Origin: Fervidibacter sinensis
Lineage (GTDB): Bacteria; Armatimonadota; Fervidibacteria; Fervidibacterales; Fervidibacteraceae
DNA: 64,000 bases
Strand: one strand, 5' to 3'
Assembly (NCBI GenBank): GCA_032161045.1
Contig: JAVHTH010000006.1
Positions 17,105 to 25,402 of the stretch are shown here, in pieces. Each line of letters begins with the position of its first letter. Within the stretch, counting starts at the first letter, position 1. Both the position numbers and the translations under genes were made by a program. The notes under the pieces are model-generated. The model was not told the origin of the DNA. It did no database searches and was given only the letters and a program-made list of their open reading frames with translations.

Positions 17105-17890
17105 ATGCCGCCGGGTGTAATTTTGGTTGTCTTTTGGCTTATTGTGGCAGCGTTAGGCGTTACAGTGCTGATGGTTTACGGGTTCCGCCAATTTAGCCGA
17201 TGGCTGAATACGCCCGACGAACCGACTCTACCACCACCTAACAAATTGGGAGCAGAATGCGTTGTATTGCGTTTTGCAGAAGAGTTCGTTGAAACCGTGC
17301 CGAAAAACGAAGTGCCCGAATGGCGTAGGCACAGATACACCGAGGTCAGCGATGGCAAGTTGGTTTTGACCGAGCAATTGGCGGAAGCGATGTTGTTCGC
17401 TTCGTTGGCTGAACTTTGGAGGCAAGGAATGGTCAATTTCCGAGTCGTCCCCAAAGAGCCTGACCCCTTTGACCCCTACAGTCTTGACAAAGAAGTTTTG
17501 GTTAGCATGGGACAAATGCTCCCCTTGACACCCTTGGGGCGAAGTTTCGCTTTGGGGTTCAAGGCAGCGACAAAACCCGTTTGGTTTTTGCGCGAACAAA
17601 GAAACGAGGCGGTCTTGGAGGACATGGTTGAGTTCGCCTTGAGGGAAGTGAGGCGTTGCTTGGGATGGAGAAAAGCCAAACGAAACAACGCCGAAAACTT
17701 GGTCAGGTATGTGCAAGATTGCTCTGAAGGGCAAACCATTTCGCGCGAGTCCGTTGATGCGGTTAAAAGCGCAATTGATTCTCTTCGCTCTCAAAGCGCT
17801 GAATTAGCGGAAGCAGTCAAGGCTACCATCAGTTACACGCTCATGGCTTTGCGCAGGCTTGAACCCGACCGAGATGAGTTGGGGCTTTAA
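17105..17890 (+). CDS. Uncharacterised single-pass membrane protein
   Basis: The start chosen is the ATG at 17105, preceded by GAGGGTGAAG; it begins directly with the membrane segment. The 261-residue product has one N-terminal transmembrane helix (about 5-27, VILVVFWLIVAALGVTVLMV) and a soluble, largely helical remainder with many charged residues (KAKRNNAENLVRYVQ, SAIDSLRSQSAELAEAV). I recognise no family. It follows the large secreted repeat protein and may be co-transcribed with it; a stem-loop lies 6 bp after its stop. Confidence 0.6.
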   Translation: MPPGVILVVFWLIVAALGVTVLMVYGFRQFSRWLNTPDEPTLPPPNKLGAECVVLRFAEEFVETVPKNEVPEWRRHRYTEVSDGKLVLTEQLAEAMLFASLAELWRQGMVNFRVVPKEPDPFDPYSLDKEVLVSMGQMLPLTPLGRSFALGFKAATKPVWFLREQRNEAVLEDMVEFALREVRRCLGWRKAKRNNAENLVRYVQDCSEGQTISRESVDAVKSAIDSLRSQSAELAEAVKATISYTLMALRRLEPDRDELGL

Positions 17891-17896
17891 GCGCTG

Positions 17897-17919
17897 TGGC
17901 ACGAACTTATTTCGTGCCA
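17897..17919. repeat. Stem-loop after the membrane-protein gene
   Basis: TGGCACGAA and TTCGTGCCA form a 9-bp perfect stem with a 5-base loop, six bases after the stop at 17890. The flank is not T-rich, so it is a hairpin rather than a certain terminator. Confidence 0.6.
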
Positions 17920-17944
17920 ACAAAATTTCGCGCCAAGAAAAATA

Positions 17945-17970
17945 GGCGGGGCTCAAAGCCCCGCCTTGTT
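17945..17970. terminator. Probable bidirectional terminator between convergent genes
   Basis: GGCGGGGCT-CAA-AGCCCCGCC is a 9-bp perfect GC stem with a 3-base loop followed by TTGTTTGC. It lies between the plus gene ending at 17890 and the minus gene ending at 18042. Confidence 0.6.
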
Positions 17971-18001
17971 TGCTTTCTCAAAGATTCGGCAGGGTATAAT
18001 C

Positions 18002-18026
18002 GGCAGGGTATAAAACCCTGCCCTAC
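18002..18026. repeat. GTAG hairpin half-element
   Basis: Read on the minus strand, this is GTAGGGCAGGG then TTTTATACCCTGCC. It matches the first half of the 7245-7306 element except for one G to A and its partner C to T in the stem. It ends 15 bp before the stop of the DUF1559 gene. Confidence 0.8.
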
Positions 18027-18041
18027 TTGCCCTTTCTGGCA

Positions 18042-18815
18042 TTACCATTCCCAGTCGTAGTATCGCCACGAGCCGCCACCTGAAACAGTTCGGCAGTTGT
18101 TCCATTGTGTCCATTTAACATGACCATCCGAAAGTGCCAAGATGGAGCCACTTGCGTGGCGGGCTCTGTTCTCCGCATCTGGCGGGATGTAATTGTTGCC
18201 GTCTCTTGGTGGGCAACCGCAACCACCAGTGCCCCACGCGTCATTGTCAGCAGCAAAGGCAACTCGCCTGAGGAAGGAGCGATTTGAAGCGTTCCAATAT
18301 CCACCAATCCAACTTTGTTGGCAATCAGCGAGGACTAAGGTTTCCGCAGGGGTTTTCAACTGAGCCAGCGGTAATCCACTGCCCCAGTTGCCGATGATTT
18401 CGTTATAGCCGTAGTCAATGCGGAAATTCGGGTCATCAAAAGGTGGTGTCCGCCAGACAGCGCAAGAACTGAAGCCGCGATTGTCCGTTGGGCAAGCGTA
18501 AAGTTGCAAGTTGTTGACATAGGGGTAAATGCCTCTAAACCAAGTTGCTGAAGAGGCGTTGTTTTGCTGGCAGCCTTCGCTCCAGTAGTAGTTCGGGAAC
18601 TTTTCATCGTAGTCCTGAACATACTGGGCGAGACCTAAGTTCAACTGCCTGAGGTTGCTCGTGCAACTTGACTGGCGAGCCTTTTCCCGGGCTTGACTGA
18701 ACACGGGAAACAGAATGGCTGCCAGAATGGCGATAATCGCGATCACGACCAAAAGTTCAATCAGCGTGAAGCCGTGACCGCTTTTCGCTGTGAATTTGCG
18801 CCCGTGTGTTTCCAT
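18042..18815 (-). CDS. DUF1559-type pseudopilin (type IV prepilin-like)
   Basis: The ATG at 18815 has AAGGAGG ahead and gives 257 residues; the frame is open 21 codons further, but without a ribosome site. A short basic leader precedes the prepilin peptidase site and hydrophobic helix GFTLIELLVVIAIIAILAAI (cleavage after Gly), then the family's REKARQSSC. The C-terminal NRARHASGSILALSDGHVKW is the H-X9-DG motif of DUF1559. It would be cleaved by a PilD-type peptidase and carried by a type II/IV filament machine. A second paralogue is at 21043 and an orphan gspF at 40521. It is divergent from an LVIVD-repeat gene. Confidence 0.9.
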   Translation of the reverse strand: METHGRKFTAKSGHGFTLIELLVVIAIIAILAAILFPVFSQAREKARQSSCTSNLRQLNLGLAQYVQDYDEKFPNYYWSEGCQQNNASSATWFRGIYPYVNNLQLYACPTDNRGFSSCAVWRTPPFDDPNFRIDYGYNEIIGNWGSGLPLAQLKTPAETLVLADCQQSWIGGYWNASNRSFLRRVAFAADNDAWGTGGCGCPPRDGNNYIPPDAENRARHASGSILALSDGHVKWTQWNNCRTVSGGGSWRYYDWEW

Positions 18816-18971
18816 GCTTCTTGCGCCTCCTTGCAAGGATTTTTGACTGCCTTTTGTGAGACAAAGCCTTTGACGCAATTACGGGTTTGAGGTGACAACC
18901 TTTCGCAGTCATTTGTAGTGGCACGACTGGCATACTTTGTAGGGGAAATCCGCCTCTGGAGGTTGGTTAGA

Positions 18972-20960
18972 ATGCAACGACTAAAAGTTCTGGCGTTGGG
19001 AACGCTTATGCTGTCCTCTGCAGTGGTTTTAAGCATACTCAACAGTGACGGTTCAATAGCCCCCGCTGGTGAAGTTGTCATTCTCAACGGCAACGCTTCC
19101 GGTTTGGCTCGCTATGGTGATTGGCTCTACATGGTGCTCAACGAAAGCACAAACCCGCTTTTAGTTTACGACATTCACGAACCTACAAAGCCTCGTTTGG
19201 TTCGCTACCTTCCAGCACCCGGCTGGCCAATGCGTTGCAGGGTTATTGGCGATTGGTTGTGGACGGTTCACGGAAACGGCGAAGGATTTTTCCACCTTGC
19301 CGACCCATCAAACCCCCGCTTTTCGGCTGTTCCAACCGAAGGACCGAACTTAAGGCGATTGGAACGGGTTTGGACAAGGGAGGAATGGCGACCCGAGTTT
19401 AAAGGACAAAAGTTCCTTGTCCACCCTTGCTTGACTTACTCAAGTTGCGCAACTGAAAGCACGCTGTTTTACGGCAACCTTGAAGGCACGACCGAAATTT
19501 ACGACATTCGCGACCCAAAGCGCCCCAGATTGCTTGCCACCATTGATGAAGGCACTCCGGCGAGCCTTGACGGAAATTTGCTTTTCGTTGCAGGCAGCAA
19601 CAAGGTTGTCGTTTACGATGTAAGTGAACCGTCAAGCCCTAAGAGGATAGGAATTGTGGACGGAATTCAATTCTCGCAACTTACCGCCAACGAATTCGCA
19701 ATCCGCAGTTCCGCTGTGGCTTACGGCGACGGTAAACTTTTCGTCGTCATTCGCCGCAACTTAAGGGACTTTCTCGGCATTGCGCCCGGTCCTTTTGAGG
19801 GCGCTCAGTGCGGCATCGCCGCTTTTGATGTCCGTGATTGGAGCAACCCTAAACTTCTGGGTTGGTATGCATTGCCCAATTTAGTTTCCGACTTCACATC
19901 GCTCGTTTACCACAAAGGTCACATTTTCGCCAGCGATTCCGCTTTTGGGTTGCGAGTTTTTGATGTCCGAGACCCACAAAACATTCGTCAAGTTGCGTCG
20001 GATCGGCAAGGCGGCGAACTTTCCGCAGTCGCATTAATGTCAAGCCGCAGGGTGCTATGTGTTGGTCAAAACATCACCGGTGGGCTGGTTTTCGTTGATG
20101 TCTCAAATCCGCAAAAGCCTCGGATGTTAAGTTACCTTCACCTTGCCCCTTGCCGATTTTGGGGCACGATGGCAACTTATCGCGATAGGTTCCTTTACGC
20201 ACAAGGAGATTTTTCCCGCCCTCGTCCCGGCTTCAGCGCTTTGTTCGCTGTTGACCTGAAGGACCCAACCAAACCCGAATTGACAGCAATTATTCCCGGC
20301 GTGAGTCGCGCCTACGGCATGGTCGTCGTTGATAGATACCTTTACACGAGCGGTGGCGAAATTTTTGACCTTTCCGAGCCATCAAAACCTCACCGGCTAA
20401 GCGCTCGCTTGCCTTGTTCAGGCTATCAAATTGCTTTTCGTGAACCTTACCTATTCGTCGCCAATTTCGCCGGCGAAGGTGAAGGGGAATCACAGCACGG
20501 GGCGCTTTATGTCGTTGACATCAGCCAGAGGGAAAATCCGCGCTTGATTGGCAAATTGCCTTTACCTTTGGGGCATAGGGTAATCACAATGGCTTTTATT
20601 GGCAAGCACTTGTTCCTCGGTTGGGCACAACGCACTGGTGGTCGCCGTCCATCAGGTTTGCTTGTAGCCGTTGACATCAGTGACCCCCAAAAACCAAAGG
20701 TTGCAAGTCAATGGGAAGTTGACAAAGATTTGGGCTTTAACGAGGCTATCACCTACAACCATGTTTGGACGAATGGCAAATTCCTTTTCCTTGGCATTTA
20801 CCATCGCTGGGTCGCGATGTTTGAAGTGCAGGAACGACCGCAACTTTCGCTCAGGCTTATCGGCAAGTTAGGCAATTTGCCCTCCGCTTGGCTCATGACA
20901 GGCGAACCCGGAACAATATATCGCATCTGCCTTGACAGGATTATGGTTCTGCACTACTGA
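18972..20960 (+). CDS. Secreted LVIVD-repeat beta-propeller protein
   Basis: The ATG at 18972 follows GGAGG and starts a signal-anchor (LKVLALGTLMLSSAVVLSIL); 18 open codons upstream lack a ribosome site. The 662-residue product contains eight or more LVIVD-type blades, each with the pattern of VYDVSEPSSPKRIGIV, FDVRDWSNPKLLGWYAL, FVDVSNPQKPRMLSYL, FDLSEPSKPHRLSARL and VDISDPQKPKVASQWEV. Such propellers are extracytoplasmic and of unknown activity. It is transcribed away from the DUF1559 gene, with 156 bp between them. Confidence 0.85.
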   Translation: MQRLKVLALGTLMLSSAVVLSILNSDGSIAPAGEVVILNGNASGLARYGDWLYMVLNESTNPLLVYDIHEPTKPRLVRYLPAPGWPMRCRVIGDWLWTVHGNGEGFFHLADPSNPRFSAVPTEGPNLRRLERVWTREEWRPEFKGQKFLVHPCLTYSSCATESTLFYGNLEGTTEIYDIRDPKRPRLLATIDEGTPASLDGNLLFVAGSNKVVVYDVSEPSSPKRIGIVDGIQFSQLTANEFAIRSSAVAYGDGKLFVVIRRNLRDFLGIAPGPFEGAQCGIAAFDVRDWSNPKLLGWYALPNLVSDFTSLVYHKGHIFASDSAFGLRVFDVRDPQNIRQVASDRQGGELSAVALMSSRRVLCVGQNITGGLVFVDVSNPQKPRMLSYLHLAPCRFWGTMATYRDRFLYAQGDFSRPRPGFSALFAVDLKDPTKPELTAIIPGVSRAYGMVVVDRYLYTSGGEIFDLSEPSKPHRLSARLPCSGYQIAFREPYLFVANFAGEGEGESQHGALYVVDISQRENPRLIGKLPLPLGHRVITMAFIGKHLFLGWAQRTGGRRPSGLLVAVDISDPQKPKVASQWEVDKDLGFNEAITYNHVWTNGKFLFLGIYHRWVAMFEVQERPQLSLRLIGKLGNLPSAWLMTGEPGTIYRICLDRIMVLHY

Positions 20961-21042
20961 GTTGTTGCTAACCTTGCTCTGCCCGTTGATGGCCGAAGGT
21001 CAAAACTCGTTTGTTATGACAACAGGCAAAGCGCAGAAATTG

Positions 21043-21903
21043 TCATCGTAAGGCTTTAGCACACCAACCGTATTGATCCTGTATTGCGATGCCCCAAATT
21101 TCGTCGTAGCAGGGTGATGGATTGGGGTTGTTACATCCTCTCTGGTAAGGTCCTGTTTGGGCGACACACCACTGCCGAATTGTTTGGTTATTGATGTTCA
21201 AACCCGAGCAACCTGACTCTCGGACTTTGTAAACCTTGGCGTGACCGTCAACGAAGTTGACATTGGCAAAATCCATGTGCCGCCCTTGGACGGGTGAGTC
21301 AAAAAGATAGAAACCGCAGTTTTGCGGGTTATTACCTGCGAGGTTGCCATCGTAGTTCATACCAGTTTCGGTTGGGAATTGAATTTCAGCCAGCCGAATT
21401 GGCGGAACACCTTTCAGAACTGGTGGCAAGTCGCCATCTTCAAAGACGGCGTAGTTGAACATGTAACTTCCATACTCAAAACCACCACATTCACCGCCAG
21501 GGAGTCCCAATGCCCTGAAAGCGGCATCCACATTCAAAGCACGGGGTTCAGAGGGGCATTGATAAATCTGGCGGTTTTTGATGTAAGGTTCAATGGCACC
21601 GAGCATGGTCAAGGCACAAGGTTGTGCGGAAGCATTGAGAGCCAAGTAAACGCTCATCGGAAAGGCTTCATCGTAATCTTGAACATACTGTCCAACCGCC
21701 GTTGCGGATTGCCGAAGGTTGCTTAGACACGAACTTTGCCTCGCTTTCTCGCGAGCCCTGCTGAAAACCGGGAACAGAATTGCTGCCAGGATCGCGATTA
21801 TCGCGATCACTACCAGCAACTCAATCAAGGTGAAGCCGACACAGAGAGATTTGGCTCGCCCCATCACCACGATTTGCCTTCTCGCTTGAAGCACTCGCAA
21901 CAT
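21043..21903 (-). CDS. DUF1559-type pseudopilin, second paralogue
   Basis: The ATG at 21903 is preceded by AAGGGAGGG. The 286-residue protein has the prepilin signature GFTLIELLVVIAIIAILAAI about residues 23-42 followed by SRAREKARQSSCLSNLRQ, and MDFANVNFVDGHAKVYKV near 215, the H-X9-DG motif variant. Six or more cysteines in the C-terminal third suggest disulfides and extracellular exposure. It is paralogous to the protein at 18042 in the N-terminal 60 residues and diverges afterwards. Confidence 0.9.
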   Translation of the reverse strand: MLRVLQARRQIVVMGRAKSLCVGFTLIELLVVIAIIAILAAILFPVFSRAREKARQSSCLSNLRQSATAVGQYVQDYDEAFPMSVYLALNASAQPCALTMLGAIEPYIKNRQIYQCPSEPRALNVDAAFRALGLPGGECGGFEYGSYMFNYAVFEDGDLPPVLKGVPPIRLAEIQFPTETGMNYDGNLAGNNPQNCGFYLFDSPVQGRHMDFANVNFVDGHAKVYKVRESGCSGLNINNQTIRQWCVAQTGPYQRGCNNPNPSPCYDEIWGIAIQDQYGWCAKALR

Positions 21904-22199
21904 CTGATATCCCTCCCTTTTTCGTGCCCTAATTAGGGCAGGTTTTGTTGCCCATAAATCGTTGTCCGCAAGTGTTGCAATTTGGGATCACTTTTTGATT
22001 GTCAAGGGGTAGCCCGCTGAATTGTCCGATGTGCTGACCTTTGCGTCATCGGAGACATTTCAGCGTTCCTGCCCCACGCTGTTGTAAGTTTTATGGACTC
22101 TGATCTCAGTTGTCAAGAGTAGAGTTAAACGAGGGCTAAATTACGCGGCTACAATTGTGTGCATGGTAAAAATCGCAACACTCAAAGGAGGCGATTGAG
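21904..22199. other. Divergent intergenic region, no gene
   Basis: These 296 bp separate the second DUF1559 gene (minus) and the oxidoreductase (plus). A short hairpin, GCCCTAATTAGGGC, lies at about 21927-21940. A TTGACA reading on the minus strand (22005-22000) and a TACAAT on the plus strand (22150-22155) could be promoter parts, but neither has a convincing partner element. I see nothing else. Confidence 0.4.
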
Positions 22200-23327
22200 G
22201 TGCTAAAAATTGGGGTCATCGGCACAGGGGATGTGGCGCGCAAACTTTACTTGCCGGGAATTCACAACCCTGATGCAGGCATCATCTTGCAAGCAGTTTG
22301 CGACCTCGTGAGGGAGCGAGCAGAAACAGTTGCAAAAGAGTTCAACGCTCAAGCCGTTTACACTGATGCAGCCACAATGTTGGAGCGTGAGGACTTGGAC
22401 TTGGTTTTTGTCTTGACACCGCTGCTTACCCATCCGCCAATAGTCCGTCAAGTGCTTCAATCCGGCAAACATTGTTACTCCGAGAAGCCACTGACATTGA
22501 GCCGGAAGGAAGCGGATGAACTGGCTGAACTTGCTGAACGAAACAAAGTCTTGCTTTTGTGCGCCCCGATTTATCCGCTTCTGCCAACTGTGCAGTTCAT
22601 TCGCCAAATTATTGCCAACGGCGCTTTGGGCAAGGTCGCTTTCGCTCGCGCCCACAGCAGCCACGGTGGACCTGAAAGGGGAACTTTCCACACTGACCCA
22701 AGAGGCTATTTCCTATCCGAGATGTCCGGTCCTTATGTCCCGCTTTACGACATGGGAGTTTACGCATTAACGCTCCTGACTTTCGTCCTCGGTTCTGTCA
22801 AGCGCGTTTTCGCAATGGCAGGGGTTGCTATTCCTGAACGGAGGATTGAAAAGGTCACGGAACCGGGCTTTTTGCCTTACACCATCAAACTCACGACACG
22901 AGACAATGGGTTCGTATTGCTGGACTTTGGAGACGGTTGCTTCGCCGCTGTGGATGCAAGTTTTTGCATGCGTTATAACCGAGTGCCTTCTTACGAGTTC
23001 TATGGAAGTCATGGCTCGCTCACTGCAGATTTGTGGCGGGATGAAGTTTGGTTGGTGAGTGAAGTTGAGGGATTTCAGCACCCTGAAGGATGGCATCGCC
23101 TTGAGTTGCCTGAGGAGGTAAAGGAAAGGGAAAGAAAACTCTGGGGCGAAAGGCGTCCAACAATGGGTCTGAGAGTTGTGGAGCATTTTCGTCAATGCTT
23201 AGCCACAGGTGAACCTTCGCCGATTCATGTCACCCGCGCTCGCCATGTCGTTGAGGTGATGGAAAAAGCGTTGTTGGCTTTGGAAACGGGACAAGTTCAA
23301 GAAGTTGAAAGTAGGCTGCCGAAGTGA
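22200..23327 (+). CDS. Gfo/Idh/MocA family oxidoreductase
   Basis: The start is GTG with AAAGGAGG ahead. The 375-residue protein begins with a Rossmann fold (LKIGVIGTGDVARKLYLPGI) and carries the SEKPLTLSRKEADEL motif near residue 95-110, whose Lys is the usual catalytic residue of the family. The C-terminal half is the GFO/IDH/MocA substrate domain. Members oxidise or reduce sugars and inositols with NAD(P); the substrate is not readable here. It stands alone between the DUF1559 gene and the SRP RNA. Confidence 0.88.
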   Translation: MLKIGVIGTGDVARKLYLPGIHNPDAGIILQAVCDLVRERAETVAKEFNAQAVYTDAATMLEREDLDLVFVLTPLLTHPPIVRQVLQSGKHCYSEKPLTLSRKEADELAELAERNKVLLLCAPIYPLLPTVQFIRQIIANGALGKVAFARAHSSHGGPERGTFHTDPRGYFLSEMSGPYVPLYDMGVYALTLLTFVLGSVKRVFAMAGVAIPERRIEKVTEPGFLPYTIKLTTRDNGFVLLDFGDGCFAAVDASFCMRYNRVPSYEFYGSHGSLTADLWRDEVWLVSEVEGFQHPEGWHRLELPEEVKERERKLWGERRPTMGLRVVEHFRQCLATGEPSPIHVTRARHVVEVMEKALLALETGQVQEVESRLPK

Positions 23328-23328
23328 G

Positions 23329-23357
23329 TTGCGAAAGGGGATGAAGACGGCTATAAT
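23329..23357 (+). promoter_or_regulatory. Sigma-70-type promoter of the SRP RNA gene
   Basis: TTGCGA at 23329-23334 is separated by 17 bases from a perfect TATAAT at 23352-23357. Transcription would start about 7 bases on, at the first base of the SRP RNA terminal helix (23365). Confidence 0.8.
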
Positions 23358-23364
23358 CAAGAAT

Positions 23365-23646
23365 AAGGAAGCCGCGCTAGGCGGGGAGCTCGCCGTGCCC
23401 TGAACCCGCAATCGGCGATAGCGGGGCTGAATTCCCTGCCCGCGGGCTCACCTTGTGGGGACGGGCTGATGCGCGGAGCGATGAAGGCTGGGTCCTGCGC
23501 GGCGGCACAGGGTCAACCCCGCCAGGCCCGGAAGGGAGCAACGGTCCGCCCTCACTGCCGCGCGCCGCAGGGATGCCTGGCTGGAGCCACCGGCGTCGGT
23601 AACGCCCGGAAGGTGAGTTCAAAGGCGGGGTGCGCGGCTTCCTTAC
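23365..23646 (+). ncRNA. ffs: Signal recognition particle RNA, long (Alu-containing) form
   Basis: The conserved Ffh-binding loop GCCCGGAAGGGAGCAACGGT lies at about 23526-23545, preceded by the usual GGTCAACCCCGCC. The 5' AAGGAAGCCGCGC (23365-23377) pairs perfectly with the 3' GCGCGGCTTCCTT (23632-23644), closing a molecule of about 280 nt. That length indicates the long SRP RNA with an Alu domain, as in Bacillus and Thermotoga, not the 4.5S form. It acts with Ffh in co-translational membrane targeting. Open frames across it are shadows. Confidence 0.93.
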
Positions 23647-23673
23647 CTTTAACTGACGGCGAGGTTCATCGGT

Positions 23674-25395
23674 ATGGTCAATCCAACAATACTCGTCATC
23701 ACAACCGATAGAGAACTGTTGTCGGTTTTCTACACGGCTGCGATCAGGCTTGACATGAAAGTTCTACCCCTTGCGGATGCTTCTTCACATGACTTCCTCG
23801 CTCAGCCTTGGCACGCCGTCATCGTGGACTCTTCAATGCCCGACATTGATAGCATCGCACTCCTTTCACTCGTCCGCTCCCTTTCACCATTTGCGTTGCG
23901 TGGTCTCGTCGTCCCATCTCCAGACCCTCAATTGCTTCTCCGCGCCGTCAACGAAGCCCAAGTTCACCATATTTGGGTTAAGCCTGTTTCAGTGAGAGAA
24001 GTGGTGAACGCGTTTCAGCAGCGAGAAGAAATTGCTGGCGGGCGAACTTTCCCTCTCCTTTTGGCAGCAGCCCTTGAAAGCAAAACAGGAAGCGGATATG
24101 GACACAGTTACCGAGTGGCTCAATTCGCATTAGCGATAGGACGCCAACTTGAACTTTCCGAACCAGAGTTAACTTCTTTGCAACTTGGTTGTTTTTTCCA
24201 CGATATAGGGAAGTTGTTGCTTCCTGAAAAACTTCCTCAAATGCCTGACCTGCAAGCCTCAATGGGACAAATACTCCTTCACCAGCATCCCCTGCTGGGT
24301 GAGCAGTTGGTTAAAGGCATGAACTTGCCAAGCGATGCGCTCAGCGTCATACGCCATCACCACGAACGGTGGGACGGCCAAGGATACCCTGACCGACTTC
24401 AAGGTGAAGCGATTCCCTTGCTTGCCCGCATCGCTTCGGTGGCAAACGCTTACGATCACTTGACAGAAACGAAGGAAAACGAAACCCCTCTGTCCCATTC
24501 GGAAATCAATGAACTGCTTAAGTCTGAAATGGGCAAAGCGTTTGACCCCAATGTTGTCCGTGCATTGCTCAGTTTGCGAGAACCCGAAGATGCGTGGAAA
24601 ACTTTAGAGCGGGTTACTGAATTGCCTGCATTGGCTCCTATTGTCCAAAGAGCCCTCGTTTTGCTTGAGCGTGAGGATTTTGATTGGCGAGAAGTTTCGG
24701 AAATCATCGCCCAAGACCAAAACTTGGCTGCTCAACTTTTACGGTTGGCGAACTCGGCGATGACAGGTCTCAGGCGTAGGGTGACAAGTCTCACAACTGC
24801 GCTGCGGATTTTAGGCGCTCGCCCAGTCAAAAACCTTTTGCTAACTTTAACGGTTCGTCCATTCTTGCAAACGCCTTCCGAGGTTCAACTTTGGGAACAC
24901 TCGTTGGCTTGTGCTTTGGTTGCCCGTCGTCTCGCCCAACAGACCCAACTTGTTGACCCAGAAGAAGCGTTTACGGCAGGGCTACTTCACGACTTAGGCA
25001 AGGCGCTGCTTTTGCGTTATTTTCCCCAAAGTTACAAACGAGCCACCTCCATTGCCCGTCAGCAGGGTTGTCCAATTTTTCTCACGGAGAGGTTAGTCTT
25101 CAGCGTCACACACGCTGAGGTCGGTGCTTGGTTGTTAGAACGGTGGCGCATCCCAACACCTTTCTGCGAAGCGGTCGCTGTTCATCACATTCCTGTTCCA
25201 GAAACCCAACCGCTCGCTTGGCATCTTTACTGGGCAAATCGGTTGCTCCATTTCGCTTTTGACGATACCCCATTCGCTCGTTGGGGGATAATGGGGATTT
25301 TGCCCCCCACACTTCACTCAGTCATGGCAAACCCAGAGCAGTTGGTTCAAGAGGCAATTGCACAAGTAAAGTCAGTTGAGAACCTTTTGCGCTGA
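23674..25395 (+). CDS. Receiver-like / HD-GYP / HDOD regulator
   Basis: The 573-residue protein has three parts. Residues 1-120 look like a response-regulator receiver: the phosphoacceptor-type Asp is present in VIVDSSMPD and the Lys in VKPVS, but the N-terminal acid pair is ITTDRE rather than the usual DD. Residues about 130-290 are an HD-GYP cyclic-di-GMP phosphodiesterase-type domain with its ligands (HSYRVA, FFHDIGK, HPLLGE, HHHERWDGQGYP). Residues about 310-520 are an HDOD domain (LAAQLLRLANSAM...LTTALRILG), with a second HD motif in LLHDLGK and VHH. It is likely a two-component output that removes c-di-GMP. It converges on hflX with 7 bp between stops. Confidence 0.85.
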   Translation: MVNPTILVITTDRELLSVFYTAAIRLDMKVLPLADASSHDFLAQPWHAVIVDSSMPDIDSIALLSLVRSLSPFALRGLVVPSPDPQLLLRAVNEAQVHHIWVKPVSVREVVNAFQQREEIAGGRTFPLLLAAALESKTGSGYGHSYRVAQFALAIGRQLELSEPELTSLQLGCFFHDIGKLLLPEKLPQMPDLQASMGQILLHQHPLLGEQLVKGMNLPSDALSVIRHHHERWDGQGYPDRLQGEAIPLLARIASVANAYDHLTETKENETPLSHSEINELLKSEMGKAFDPNVVRALLSLREPEDAWKTLERVTELPALAPIVQRALVLLEREDFDWREVSEIIAQDQNLAAQLLRLANSAMTGLRRRVTSLTTALRILGARPVKNLLLTLTVRPFLQTPSEVQLWEHSLACALVARRLAQQTQLVDPEEAFTAGLLHDLGKALLLRYFPQSYKRATSIARQQGCPIFLTERLVFSVTHAEVGAWLLERWRIPTPFCEAVAVHHIPVPETQPLAWHLYWANRLLHFAFDDTPFARWGIMGILPPTLHSVMANPEQLVQEAIAQVKSVENLLR

Positions 25396-25402
25396 TAGCG
25401 AA

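Noticed and set aside
23377..23711. Open frames on both strands across 23377-23711
   Set aside because: They overlap the SRP RNA; their translations are low-complexity Pro/Arg/Gly-rich products of the GC-rich stems.
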